DNA of 64,000 bases from Terebella lapidaria (lineage: Eukaryota > Annelida > Polychaeta > Terebellida > Terebellidae): NCBI GenBank assembly GCA_949152475.1, contig OX424569.1:30487950-30551949 (forward strand), in the 5' to 3' direction. Below the pieces are notes generated by a model. The model had not been told where the DNA came from and searched no databases. It saw only the letters and a program-made list of their open reading frames with translations. A program made the position numbers and the translations under genes. Of this stretch, positions 9,860 to 18,602 are shown in pieces; positions within the stretch are counted from its first letter, which is position 1; every line of letters starts with the position of its first letter.

Positions 9860-12185
9860 GTATCAGAGGGCACTGAAACTTCGAAGATCTAAAGACTCTT
9901 CAGCCTCTGATGCTTCACATAGGAGTCGTAGAACTGTCCTGAGACAATCTGTCCAACAACACAAAATCCAGCAGCCACCTCCACCACCGCCACAACCTGT
10001 TGACGCTGTCTGCGCGATCCAATCACATCCGAATGTAACCTCAACTGATCAAATTGACGAAATACAGGAGGTCAACACAAAGGAGATTGAGACATCACCT
10101 ACAGGAGTGAAAATTGACAGCAGGAACTCCCAGGAGCGCTTCATAGACCAAATGTTACGCTCAACAGTTTATAATGCAGTTCCTCCAGAGTCCAAATTAC
10201 CTCTCCAACAGAAACTGGGCTCAGATCCACAAAACCTTCAGCAGATACAAACAGTTGTTGCCCAACACGTGACTCAACCTGAACACGGTCCAGTGTTTCA
10301 GGGCGTCAGCGCTCCCCAGCCACCACTGAGTCACAGTAGTCCAAAAGTAACAAGTGATCAATCACCTTGGCATGGTATGAACCAAAAGTTGGAGAAAGTC
10401 TTCAACAAATGGCAACATGAGGGTGGACTTGGTCTCAAGCAGGAAGGGAATATCCAACCATCCACAAATTATCTGCCCAGCTCCAAGCTTGATACTCGTT
10501 CACCAAAGTGTGATCCAGGCTTGAGTTTCAACCAAAGATCTGCTGGTCGCCAAGACGATAAATCGAAACATTTCAATACACGTCACCATGAAGATCTGCT
10601 ATGGTCCGGCCACCAAGATGTGAAACCTAGCCGGTCAACTCGAAGCCGCTCTGTCGCTCGTCATCTGCACAGATTCAGCTCCAGCCCACAGTCGTCTGAC
10701 ACAGAAGCTGAACAAAAGCCGAGAGCTTCAATCAATGCTTCCACCCGTCGAAGAAGATTCAGCACTTCTGAATCTACCTCAGATTCAGAAGGTCATGATA
10801 GCATTCATCATAGGTTGAGACGTGCAACCTCAGACACAGGAAGATCTCGAAAGTCAAGGTCAAGACGGGATGATTATCAGGATCGTCACTACTCAACCTG
10901 GCAACTTCGTCAAGACAGAGGTCGAGATCGTCAAGACAGAGGTCCGCATCGTCAAGATGGAGGTCGGGATCGTCAAGTTCGAGAATGGGATCGTCAGGAT
11001 CGAGATAGGGACCTAGGTCATCAAGATCGTGATAGAGATCGTCGAGATCGCAATGAAGGTCGAGATCATCGAGATCGTCAAGACTGGAATGGAGATCAGG
11101 GCCGAGATCGAGAACGCAGGCACCATCACGGCCAGTACCGACATAATTCCGATGATGAGTACCGTCATGGTCATCACCATGATAGACGTTTCAGACCAGG
11201 AAATCGAGGTCCACCGCCACCAAAGATGTCTACCTTTGAGGGAAAACCCAAAGACTGGGAACCTTTTTTCTTGCAGTTCAAGAACACAGCTCGAATGAAT
11301 GACTGGACACGACCAGAGAAATTGGAAAGACTGTTGACTAGTCTGAGAGGACCAGCCATCAAATTTGTTTACACAAAGCCAGCTGTAATCCGTCGGGACT
11401 ACAAGATGTTGGTGGAAGTGCTAACGGAAAGGTATGGTCAGATAGACCCACCCAAGTCCATACGGAAACAACTCCTTTCCATCCGTCAGGAGGAAAATGA
11501 AACCCTAGAAGATTTTGCAGATAGGGTCCTGACCATGACTTTCGATGGCTACCCTTCTGCTGATGATGACCTGGCACAGTCGATAGCAGTGGACAACTTT
11601 CTGAAAGGTTGTAAGGAGAGAGGCGCTGTATTCATGACCCTGGGAAAAGAGCCACAGACGGTCCATGAAGCCTTGACCAGCCTGAAGCGAACTCTTCACA
11701 ACCAGAAAGTGGTGACACAATCCAAAACTTATTCGACTCGACAAGTGAGCTTCGACTTAGGTTCAATGGGACTCGAAGACAGCCCAAAGGTACAAGCAGT
11801 GGGAAACAGCACTGAAAGTAGAAAAATGGAACAATTAGTCCAACAGTTGTCGTCCGCTATGACTATTGGATTTGACAAAATGAACCAACTACTAACTCGC
11901 CACATGAGATCCCCAAGTCCATCACCAGTTCGGGATTCTCGAAACCGAGAACTGGAGCGTCGAGAGAATACTGCAAGAGACCTTCAACGGCAAGGCTCCA
12001 GATTCAACTCGAGATCACCATCACCAACTAGGAGCTACAATGGTAAAATGGTATGTTTCCATTGCCAACAACCAGGACACTTTGCGAGGGAATGTCCCCA
12101 AAAGCGGGAAAAGTCAACCTCACCGATCCGGTCACCCGATTCCATCACAGGGAATGGAGTTTTAAACTCCAAAGAGCTGAAGTAG
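9804..12185 (+). CDS. gag: Gag main part: Arg-Asp repeats, capsid, CCHC zinc knuckle
   Basis: 793 codons from ATG 9804 to the stop at 12185; the true entry is probably through the A-run at 9831-9840. In order: the rest of the coiled coil (to ~25), a proline run near 60, Ser/Arg-rich segments (~270-350), a striking Arg-Asp dipeptide tract with His-rich end (~366-470), a Ty3-type capsid domain (~475-640, starting MSTFEGKPKDWEPFFLQF), an SP/RS-rich linker, and one knuckle C-X2-C-X4-H-X4-C at 751-764. The Arg-Asp tract resembles RD motifs of RNA-binding proteins, so extra RNA binding is plausible. Its 3' end overlaps pol by 133 bp in a different frame. Confidence 0.9.
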   Translation: MKSSTSWNFKKKRMEEEFEYQRALKLRRSKDSSASDASHRSRRTVLRQSVQQHKIQQPPPPPPQPVDAVCAIQSHPNVTSTDQIDEIQEVNTKEIETSPTGVKIDSRNSQERFIDQMLRSTVYNAVPPESKLPLQQKLGSDPQNLQQIQTVVAQHVTQPEHGPVFQGVSAPQPPLSHSSPKVTSDQSPWHGMNQKLEKVFNKWQHEGGLGLKQEGNIQPSTNYLPSSKLDTRSPKCDPGLSFNQRSAGRQDDKSKHFNTRHHEDLLWSGHQDVKPSRSTRSRSVARHLHRFSSSPQSSDTEAEQKPRASINASTRRRRFSTSESTSDSEGHDSIHHRLRRATSDTGRSRKSRSRRDDYQDRHYSTWQLRQDRGRDRQDRGPHRQDGGRDRQVREWDRQDRDRDLGHQDRDRDRRDRNEGRDHRDRQDWNGDQGRDRERRHHHGQYRHNSDDEYRHGHHHDRRFRPGNRGPPPPKMSTFEGKPKDWEPFFLQFKNTARMNDWTRPEKLERLLTSLRGPAIKFVYTKPAVIRRDYKMLVEVLTERYGQIDPPKSIRKQLLSIRQEENETLEDFADRVLTMTFDGYPSADDDLAQSIAVDNFLKGCKERGAVFMTLGKEPQTVHEALTSLKRTLHNQKVVTQSKTYSTRQVSFDLGSMGLEDSPKVQAVGNSTESRKMEQLVQQLSSAMTIGFDKMNQLLTRHMRSPSPSPVRDSRNRELERRENTARDLQRQGSRFNSRSPSPTRSYNGKMVCFHCQQPGHFARECPQKREKSTSPIRSPDSITGNGVLNSKELK
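9831..9840 (+). other. A10 run joining the two gag frames
   Basis: Ten A's at the point where coding potential passes from the 9377 frame to the 9804 frame. A net +1 change (one A fewer, or slippage) connects them. Homopolymers are sites of polymerase slippage, biological recoding and sequencing error, and the sequence alone cannot separate these. Confidence 0.6.
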
Positions 12186-15100
12186 GAGGCCAACTTTCAG
12201 CTCTACCTCCAAAGTGCCTCACAACAGGACCTGAAGCTCCCATTAAGCTAGAAAATGATGAGGTTATTAATCACATGTCTCATGCTGATACCGTAGGGAT
12301 AACTGTTGCGGCTTCGCCTGCACAAGCCTTCTCTTGTGTCACAAATGATTCTTGTGATTCAGTTGTTGACACCACAGGGACTGTTGCGGCTCCGTCTGCA
12401 CAGGCTCCGCTTGGTGTCACAAATGATGTTTGTGATTTTTCCTCGGGTAACGGTGGATATGCCATTAACAACATCCACGAAGTCACAACGTCAACACCAC
12501 ATTGGACAATGACTGTTCCGGTGATGATAAATGGCGTCAAGTTATCCGCCGTAGTCGACACTGCTGCTGAGATAACTTTGATCAACAACCGTATGGCTCA
12601 ACGCCTACACCTAGATTTGAGGTCTTCAGTCGATTTTCCAATGAAAGGTGCATTCCATGGCTCCGATTCTACTGGACGACTTGTAAAAAGCGTCAGGCTT
12701 CAGCTGGGTTGCCACACCTATCCATGGGATGTAGTAGTCGCTAATATCCATGAAGACATGTTACTTGGTTGCGATTTTTTGAAATCACACTCTGCTCAAA
12801 TAGATTTTCTGAAGAACGTTTTGTCTATCAACAATGACATAATTGTGGCGGAAAGCAAAGTTGGTCCTGGTGGGACCAAAGTCTTGATCCAACGTGTGGT
12901 ACTGAAGCGTGGAATCGTGGTACCGCCCAATAGCATGAAGGTCGCTATAGGTCATCTTCCATCAAAACCTACTGACTCCCTTGGAATCATCGCCATTGAG
13001 CCGATAGGTGAACATCATCAACTTTTGATACCCAGGATGGTTTCTCGATTCCAGCCGGAATTTCCGATTTGCCTTTGTAATAGTACCAACAAGTATATTC
13101 GACTAAAAGTTCGACATCAGATTGGCACGTGTGAAGAGGTGGAGGCCATAGAGGGTGACCAGAGGGTGGATTCTGATTCTGATGCGGCGTCTCCCGATGC
13201 TTCTGAAGACGCAAATCTGCTGTCTCTGCGCCAACCTGAAATGATCTGCCAAATTTCTACCAAGGATGAAGTGTGTGAATCGACAGTGCCTGCACATTTG
13301 CAAAAGTTGTTTATGGACAGCTGCACTGAGCTGGATGAGCCCCAGTCTTCACGAGTTGCAAAACTGCTGACTGAGTACTCAGATGTTTTTTCTAAACATG
13401 ATTTTGATTTAGGAAGATTTTCAGAAATCCAACACCGCATAGACACTGGTGATGCTGCTCCTGTCCGTCAACGGATGCGCCGAACACCAATGGGTTTTGA
13501 GCAGGAGGAAGAACAGTGTGTTAACAAAATGCTAGAAGCTGGGGTGATCAAGCCTTCACAGTCAGAGTGGGCATCCGCTCCAGTGCTGATAAGGAAGAAA
13601 GATGGCAGTGTTCGATACTGCATAGATTATCGCCAGCTAAATGCAAGAACGGTGAAGGACGCTTTTCCTTTACCACTGATTGAACAGTGCTTCGACAGTT
13701 TGAGAGGAACACAATATTTCAGTACTCTGGACCTCTCATCAGGGTACTGGCAAGTTGCTATGCATCCTGATGACCGACACAAAACTGCATTCATCACAAA
13801 ATCGGGTCTCTATGAGCATGTTAGGATGGGATTCGGTCTCTGCAATGCCCCTGCCACGTTTCAACGAATCATCAATCTAATTCTCCGTGGAATGATTTGG
13901 AAGGAGGTGTTGGCATACATCGATGATGTGATCGTGATGGGTAAAACCTTTGAAGATCATATAAAGAATCTTGAAAGAGTATTTCAACGCTTTCGGACCA
14001 GCACCCTGAAACTGAAACCTAGAAAATGTGTCCTCATGAAAACTTCCGTTGAATTTCTAGGCAAGAGGATAGGGCGAGAAGGAATCAGCGTTAGCGACTC
14101 CAAAGTCAAATGTGTGCAATCTTGGTCCCGCCCTCAAAACAAGAAAGATGTGGAGTCTTTCTTAGGCTTTATGAATTATCATCGAGAATTTGTGCCTCAA
14201 TTTGCTCAACTCAGCATTCCTTTGTATGCTCTCACTGGCAAAGGTACCTTCTCCTGGGGACCAGAACAGGAAGAAGCTTTTCAGACACTTAAAACCAAGG
14301 TAGTAGAGGCTACAGTGCTGAGATATCCAGATGATGAAGGACTATTCATCTTAGACACAGACGCTTCTGATGTAGCTGTGGGAGCTGCTCTTTCACAAGT
14401 ACAGAATGGTAAGGAAGTGCCCATTGCCTTTGCCAGCAAGGTCTTGAATGGTCCACGGCGGAAATACTGCACAACAAGGAAGGAACTTTTAGCCGTGGTC
14501 GCTTTCACTCGACACTTCCGTCATTATTTGCTAGGTCGCAAATTCATCGTCCGCACAGATCATCATAGCTTGGTGTGGTTAACTAGATTTCGCCACCCGG
14601 AAGGACAACTCGCCAGATGGTTAGAAGAGGTCAGCCAGTTTGACATGACAATCCAGCATCGAGCTGGGAGCAAACATCAAAATGCTGATGGTTTGTCACG
14701 AATTCCAGATGAGCTAACTCGCTGCGATTGTTATCAAGCCGGACAAGAATTGACGGACCTACCTTGTGGAGGTTGTAGTTATTGTGCCAGAGCACATCGA
14801 CAATGGGCTCGTTTTTCTGTTGAAGTCGATGACGTAATTCCCCTCGCAGTTCGAAGTGTATCAACCGTTGCAACTGTCAATAACGTCTATGGCTGTGACT
14901 TTCAGTGTGTATCTTCTGGGGGGTCTCCCGATCCCAAGGAGGATAGTTCATTGAGTGTTCAGCCTACTACATTGTCCTGGAAAAATTATCGGTATGCGTG
15001 TTCAGGTGGGTCTCCCGATCCTAATGAAGACGCCACACTGAGGATTCGGTCAGTCACAATAGACTCAGAAGAATCGGGGAATGTTACTCTCTCCTCGTAC

Positions 15101-16462
15101 ACCAGCGATGAACTGAGAAAATTTCAGCTAAACGATACAGACATCAAGCCAGTTCTTGTATGGTTGGAGGGGGAGAGTGAGCCAACATCAGCTGAATTAT
15201 TCCTGAAATCACCAGCGACCAAGCGACTATGGACCTGCAAGTCACATCTGCAATGTGTGAATGGAGTGTTGTATTACCGCTGGGAGGGTAATATCTCATC
15301 AAAACTCAAGTTGGTCGTACCGGTCAATCTCAAGGATGAGGTACTCCACCTTTGCCATGATATTAAGTCAGTTGGTCACCTAGGACAAAACAAAACTTTG
15401 GAACGTCTGAAGCGATCATTTTTCTGGCATAACATGACCATTGATTCAAATCTTTATGTGAGAAGCTGTGCAACCTGCAACCAGAACAAGAAATCTTCAC
15501 GTACCCCGAGGTCAGGACTATCAACATTTCATGCTGGCGCTCCAATGGAACGATTGCACATAGATATGATGGGACCGTTCGTCGAGAGTTCCAGCAAGAA
15601 CAAATATATCCTGATGATTGTGGATCAATTCACGAAGTGGGTCGAATGTTTGGCTGTACCGGATCAGTCTGCAGAGATGACGGCATCAACTCTAATTGAC
15701 AATTTCATCACACGGTTTGGGGTTCCTGGCGAAATACATTCTGATCAAGGCAGAAATTTTGATGGGAAACTTTTCAATGCTGTATGTCGTCTCTTGGAAA
15801 TAACTAAGACACGAACCACACCTTATCGACCTAGTTCCAATGGCCAGGTAGAACGCCACAATCGCACAGTGCTGCAGTGCATTCGCTGCTATGTAGGGAG
15901 TAAACAAAAACATTGGGATCGTGATTTACCCTTGATCGCCATGGCCATACGAAGCACCATCAACAGGAGTACCGGATTTACTCCCAACTTCCTGATGTTG
16001 GGTCGAGAGATCTCTATCGCAGAAGAAGTGTTGGGTATGCGCAACATTAACTCTGATAACGATGATAGTATGCCAGACTATGTTCAGAAGCTACTGTTAC
16101 GGATGAGGAAAGCTCATGAAGTAGCTCGAACAACACTACAAAACGAACAACGAGTTCAGAAGAAATACTACGATCTTCGCCAAAGGCATACTGACTTCGA
16201 CAAAGGTGATCTAGTATACAAACTCGACACATCCAGCAAAGTTGGACAAAGCAAGAAGCTCCGACATGTTTATGTCGGACCATATCTGGTGACCGAGGTC
16301 ATATCACCAATTCTGTATAGAATTGAGGATCGCAAGGGAAGTATGTCATTCACCACGACCGCCTCAAGATTTGTCGGGACAGAGCCATTCCCTTGTGGAT
16401 TCGGAAGCTCCGTCACCGACTATTGGAAGAAGAATCGTTCTCAGAGGAAGAGGGTAGTCTAG
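12053..16462 (+). CDS. pol: Pol polyprotein: protease, RT, RNase H, integrase
   Basis: 1,469 codons, entered from gag by a -1 shift within the 12053-12185 overlap; I see no canonical slippery heptamer in the correct phase. Protease: DTAAEI with catalytic Asp ~169 (A replaces the usual G of DTG). RT: D525 in CIDYRQLN, D560 in LDLSSGYWQ, YIDD at 622-625. RNase H: DTDAS with D768. A Cys-rich spacer (~875-900) follows, then the integrase HHCC finger (H1102, H1109, C1139, C1142), the DDE triad D1171, D1231, E1267 with D-X35-E spacing, and a GPY module at 1409-1411. All catalytic residues are present. It copies the RNA, trims the hybrid and inserts the cDNA. The short motif SPD recurs in spacers. 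Confidence 0.95.
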   Translation: MFPLPTTRTLCEGMSPKAGKVNLTDPVTRFHHREWSFKLQRAEVGGQLSALPPKCLTTGPEAPIKLENDEVINHMSHADTVGITVAASPAQAFSCVTNDSCDSVVDTTGTVAAPSAQAPLGVTNDVCDFSSGNGGYAINNIHEVTTSTPHWTMTVPVMINGVKLSAVVDTAAEITLINNRMAQRLHLDLRSSVDFPMKGAFHGSDSTGRLVKSVRLQLGCHTYPWDVVVANIHEDMLLGCDFLKSHSAQIDFLKNVLSINNDIIVAESKVGPGGTKVLIQRVVLKRGIVVPPNSMKVAIGHLPSKPTDSLGIIAIEPIGEHHQLLIPRMVSRFQPEFPICLCNSTNKYIRLKVRHQIGTCEEVEAIEGDQRVDSDSDAASPDASEDANLLSLRQPEMICQISTKDEVCESTVPAHLQKLFMDSCTELDEPQSSRVAKLLTEYSDVFSKHDFDLGRFSEIQHRIDTGDAAPVRQRMRRTPMGFEQEEEQCVNKMLEAGVIKPSQSEWASAPVLIRKKDGSVRYCIDYRQLNARTVKDAFPLPLIEQCFDSLRGTQYFSTLDLSSGYWQVAMHPDDRHKTAFITKSGLYEHVRMGFGLCNAPATFQRIINLILRGMIWKEVLAYIDDVIVMGKTFEDHIKNLERVFQRFRTSTLKLKPRKCVLMKTSVEFLGKRIGREGISVSDSKVKCVQSWSRPQNKKDVESFLGFMNYHREFVPQFAQLSIPLYALTGKGTFSWGPEQEEAFQTLKTKVVEATVLRYPDDEGLFILDTDASDVAVGAALSQVQNGKEVPIAFASKVLNGPRRKYCTTRKELLAVVAFTRHFRHYLLGRKFIVRTDHHSLVWLTRFRHPEGQLARWLEEVSQFDMTIQHRAGSKHQNADGLSRIPDELTRCDCYQAGQELTDLPCGGCSYCARAHRQWARFSVEVDDVIPLAVRSVSTVATVNNVYGCDFQCVSSGGSPDPKEDSSLSVQPTTLSWKNYRYACSGGSPDPNEDATLRIRSVTIDSEESGNVTLSSYTSDELRKFQLNDTDIKPVLVWLEGESEPTSAELFLKSPATKRLWTCKSHLQCVNGVLYYRWEGNISSKLKLVVPVNLKDEVLHLCHDIKSVGHLGQNKTLERLKRSFFWHNMTIDSNLYVRSCATCNQNKKSSRTPRSGLSTFHAGAPMERLHIDMMGPFVESSSKNKYILMIVDQFTKWVECLAVPDQSAEMTASTLIDNFITRFGVPGEIHSDQGRNFDGKLFNAVCRLLEITKTRTTPYRPSSNGQVERHNRTVLQCIRCYVGSKQKHWDRDLPLIAMAIRSTINRSTGFTPNFLMLGREISIAEEVLGMRNINSDNDDSMPDYVQKLLLRMRKAHEVARTTLQNEQRVQKKYYDLRQRHTDFDKGDLVYKLDTSSKVGQSKKLRHVYVGPYLVTEVISPILYRIEDRKGSMSFTTTASRFVGTEPFPCGFGSSVTDYWKKNRSQRKRVV

Positions 16463-16746
16463 ATCTGGGTGACATCTTTAGTGGGTCTCCCGATCTGGAT
16501 GAAGATGTCACACCGGTACAACTACCTGTGGACGAGAGAGATGTTTCAACCCTGAGTAACACCTTTAATGGGTCTCCCGATCCTGAAGTTGTTACACGGG
16601 TACAGCCACCTGCCAGAGAGTATAACCCTGCAAGTGACGCTCACATACAGGAAGGGGATTTAGCCAAACTCTTTAACCAACCTACCTTCACGAGGACAGG
16701 ACGCCAGATTAAACCACCTCGTCACCTACAAGATTATTCAGTGTAA
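16393..16746 (+). CDS. C-terminal tail of Pol in a shifted frame
   Basis: This open stretch has no ATG at all, so it can only be expressed by frameshift from pol (net -1 somewhere in 16393-16462). It is acidic and contains two SPD units encoded by the same GTCTCCCGAT decamer that occurs inside the main pol frame. It ends with TRTGRQIKPPRHLQDYSV, a composition typical of Ty3-type integrase C-termini. The ancestral Pol therefore probably continued to 16746. The break is a recent lesion, an assembly error or a recoding site. Confidence 0.75.
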   Translation: MWIRKLRHRLLEEESFSEEEGSLDLGDIFSGSPDLDEDVTPVQLPVDERDVSTLSNTFNGSPDPEVVTRVQPPAREYNPASDAHIQEGDLAKLFNQPTFTRTGRQIKPPRHLQDYSV

Positions 16747-16818
16747 ACGGCGACTATTTAAGATCCAAAATACTAACCATAGAGTTAAGAATATCCAATT
16801 ATCTAAATATTCCAAAGT

Positions 16819-16830
16819 AAAAGTTTTCAG
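16819..16830 (+). promoter_or_regulatory. Candidate splice acceptor before the TatD ORF
   Basis: AAAAGTTTTCAG sits ten bases before an ATG in strong context (AACATGG, 16841). Branch-like CTAAAT lies at 16803-16808. In env-bearing gypsy elements the third ORF is expressed from a spliced RNA with the acceptor in this position. By analogy this could yield a TatD mRNA. No matching donor is identified with confidence. Confidence 0.45.
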
Positions 16831-16840
16831 AAACAACCAA

Positions 16841-16945
16841 CATGGAAGGCGACTGGCAGGACCAGCTGGACTATGAGGAGGAGATGCCAGAGGAGGGAGT
16901 TTCGACCTCCGTCGGACAAAGTAGAGGAGGACCTCAAGCGTCCTA
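16841..16945 (+). CDS. Upstream ATG frame overlapping the TatD ORF start
   Basis: A 34-residue acidic frame (starting MEGDWQDQLDYEEEM) with the better start context, out of frame with the nuclease and ending in TAG at 16943-16945. It may be the original N-terminus of the nuclease, disconnected by a small indel, or a regulatory upstream ORF. The composition (acidic, then Ser/Thr) would lead naturally into the Glu-rich stretch of the main ORF. Confidence 0.4.
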
Positions 16946-18324
16946 GCACGTCTGAGGAGGCGGGTCCCTCGAAGAAGAAAAAGAAGAAGCCCAAGCGACA
17001 GGAATGTCCCATATGCCAGACCTTGACGCGAAACCGGCTTCGTCGGCATGTAGAGGAGGCCCACCTCCCCTGGTACTATGACCCTCACTTGTGCTGCTGG
17101 ACCTGCGAGAAGAGCTACTTCTGTGTGGGTCTTTTGAAGAAACATCATGGCCCTGACCAGCCTGGGCATGACAGGGAGTCCCTCCTAACCGATGAACACC
17201 TTCAGCGCTGGTGCCGCCTCATGTGTGGGTTTTTGACACATATCGCCTTTCTCTTTGGCAAGACCACGCCAGAGGGACTGCTGGAGATGGTCCAGAAACA
17301 GGGCCTACATCCGAGTCATCTGCCACTGACGGAGCAATATCAACTGCAGTACCGGATGTTCGACAGGTATTACCAAGCTACAGAAGTTGGTGTCTGCCGA
17401 GTGGATCCCCCGAACAGAGCGTCCAGTCTACTCCATTGGACCATCACTACCCAGCTGTTGGCGCGATTGCCTACAGAGGCTAGATCCGACTTACGAACGT
17501 ACATGCAGTCGGGGCCTCGTCAGTGGGGCTTGAGGTTGGAAACTGTCGACGCTCATTGTCATCTCGACAAGATGTTGTCTTCCAGATACCCTGGAGTGGA
17601 TGAATTGGCAGCGGATCATCAGGGACGTGGCCTCAGCTGCTGGAGGATGTTATGCTGTTTGGCATTTCCAAGCCGGTGGCTCCGTCTACCTACCTTGGAG
17701 AAGTCGGACAGTATCCTCTTCCAGATGGGGCTGCACCCCAGAGTTGCTGACCTGCCAGTGTCTGACCAAATGTTTGATGACTTAGTAAGGTTACTGCGCC
17801 ATCCCCGATGTGTTGCGCTAGGAGAAGTCGGCCTGGACTACGGCCACAGTGATCAACCAGCCCGAAGATGTCAAAAACTTTTCCTGGCAAGAATTCTACC
17901 CGTAGCTGTTGAACACAAGAAACCGGTGGTCATCCATGCCCGTCAAGATAGTGACCCCGACGAGGTCTACCAGGATGTGCTGGACATCCTTCAACAGCAT
18001 GTACCAGCTGGACATCTCATCTATTTGCACTGCTTCGCTGGAAGCCTGCGCCAGGTGTCAATGTGGACGAAAGCGTTCCCGAACTGTTATTTTGGGTTTG
18101 GGTCGAAGATCATCGACAACAATTCAGGGGAACTCGCCCAGACTCTGCAGGAGTTGCCGCAAGATCGGATCCTTCTCGAGAGTGATGCCCCCTTCCTACT
18201 TCCCCACCCCTGGGCACTGAGGCCCGTAGTGGATGTGATCGCTCGAGCACGCAATCTAGCGCCAGTCATGGTCTGCGACCTAGCCAAGCAGAATGCCTGC
18301 CGGCTGTTTGGGATAGCTGAGTAA
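16873..18324 (+). CDS. Zinc-finger TatD-family nuclease carried by the retrotransposon
   Basis: 483 codons from ATG 16873. A basic patch (KKKKKKPKR, 34-42) is a likely nuclear localisation signal. Two zinc-finger-like units follow: C45-X2-C48-X10-H59-X4-H64, and C75-X2-C78 with H91/H92. After a linker of ~130 residues comes a TatD domain: VDAHCHLD (H228, H230), GLHP, ALGEVGLDY (E318), VVIHAR (H355), YLHCFAG (H386), LLESDAPFL (D438). All six expected metal ligands are present, so the nuclease is probably active. TatD/TATDN proteins are metal-dependent 3' exonucleases and endonucleases on DNA, with R-loop roles reported for TATDN2. The ORF lies between the pol tail and the PPT, on the element's strand, in the env position. 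It is G/C-richer than flanking repeats. The likely origin is a captured host TATDN-like gene. Its role in the element is unknown. Confidence 0.93.
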   Translation: MRRRCQRREFRPPSDKVEEDLKRPSTSEEAGPSKKKKKKPKRQECPICQTLTRNRLRRHVEEAHLPWYYDPHLCCWTCEKSYFCVGLLKKHHGPDQPGHDRESLLTDEHLQRWCRLMCGFLTHIAFLFGKTTPEGLLEMVQKQGLHPSHLPLTEQYQLQYRMFDRYYQATEVGVCRVDPPNRASSLLHWTITTQLLARLPTEARSDLRTYMQSGPRQWGLRLETVDAHCHLDKMLSSRYPGVDELAADHQGRGLSCWRMLCCLAFPSRWLRLPTLEKSDSILFQMGLHPRVADLPVSDQMFDDLVRLLRHPRCVALGEVGLDYGHSDQPARRCQKLFLARILPVAVEHKKPVVIHARQDSDPDEVYQDVLDILQQHVPAGHLIYLHCFAGSLRQVSMWTKAFPNCYFGFGSKIIDNNSGELAQTLQELPQDRILLESDAPFLLPHPWALRPVVDVIARARNLAPVMVCDLAKQNACRLFGIAE

Positions 18325-18593
18325 CTTAGTGCGTATGGTTCTCTGTCGTTGGTTCTCGTCTCCGTTATGATTATCAATGATGGAGAGCAATCATCTCATA
18401 TTTCATCGCTTTCGGCTGTTGGTCAGTTGTCTCCGTCATGACTACTGACAGCTGGGGGTGAACTCATTGAACTCATTTATCACCCTTGTGAATAGTTGTA
18501 TATACTGTACATATAGCCAAGTTGGGCTCTAGTTTCATTTGGGGAACTTCAACATAATCTTTATGGAATAAACACAACCTAGTTTTTCAAAAC
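18325..18593 (+). other. 3' untranslated region of the LTR element
   Basis: 269 bases between the nuclease stop and the PPT, with no ORF. It includes an AATAAA at 18568, shortly before the PPT. Confidence 0.7.
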
Positions 18594-18602
18594 GGGGAAG
18601 GG
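18594..18602 (+). other. Polypurine tract
   Basis: GGGGAAGGG abuts the 3' LTR. It is the expected RNase H-resistant primer for plus-strand synthesis, and the position fixes the LTR boundary at 18603. Confidence 0.9.

Noticed and set aside
10822..11298. Two frames (10822-11016, 11029-11298) rich in Ile, Val and Glu inside gag
   Set aside because: Alternate-frame shadows of the Arg-Asp repeat DNA.
12106..12112. GGGAAAA as a -1 slippery heptamer for gag-pol
   Set aside because: It has the right shape, but its codon phase does not match the gag frame.
16738..17169. 143-codon minus-strand frame across the start of the TatD ORF
   Set aside because: Antisense shadow of a GC-rich coding region; no domain.
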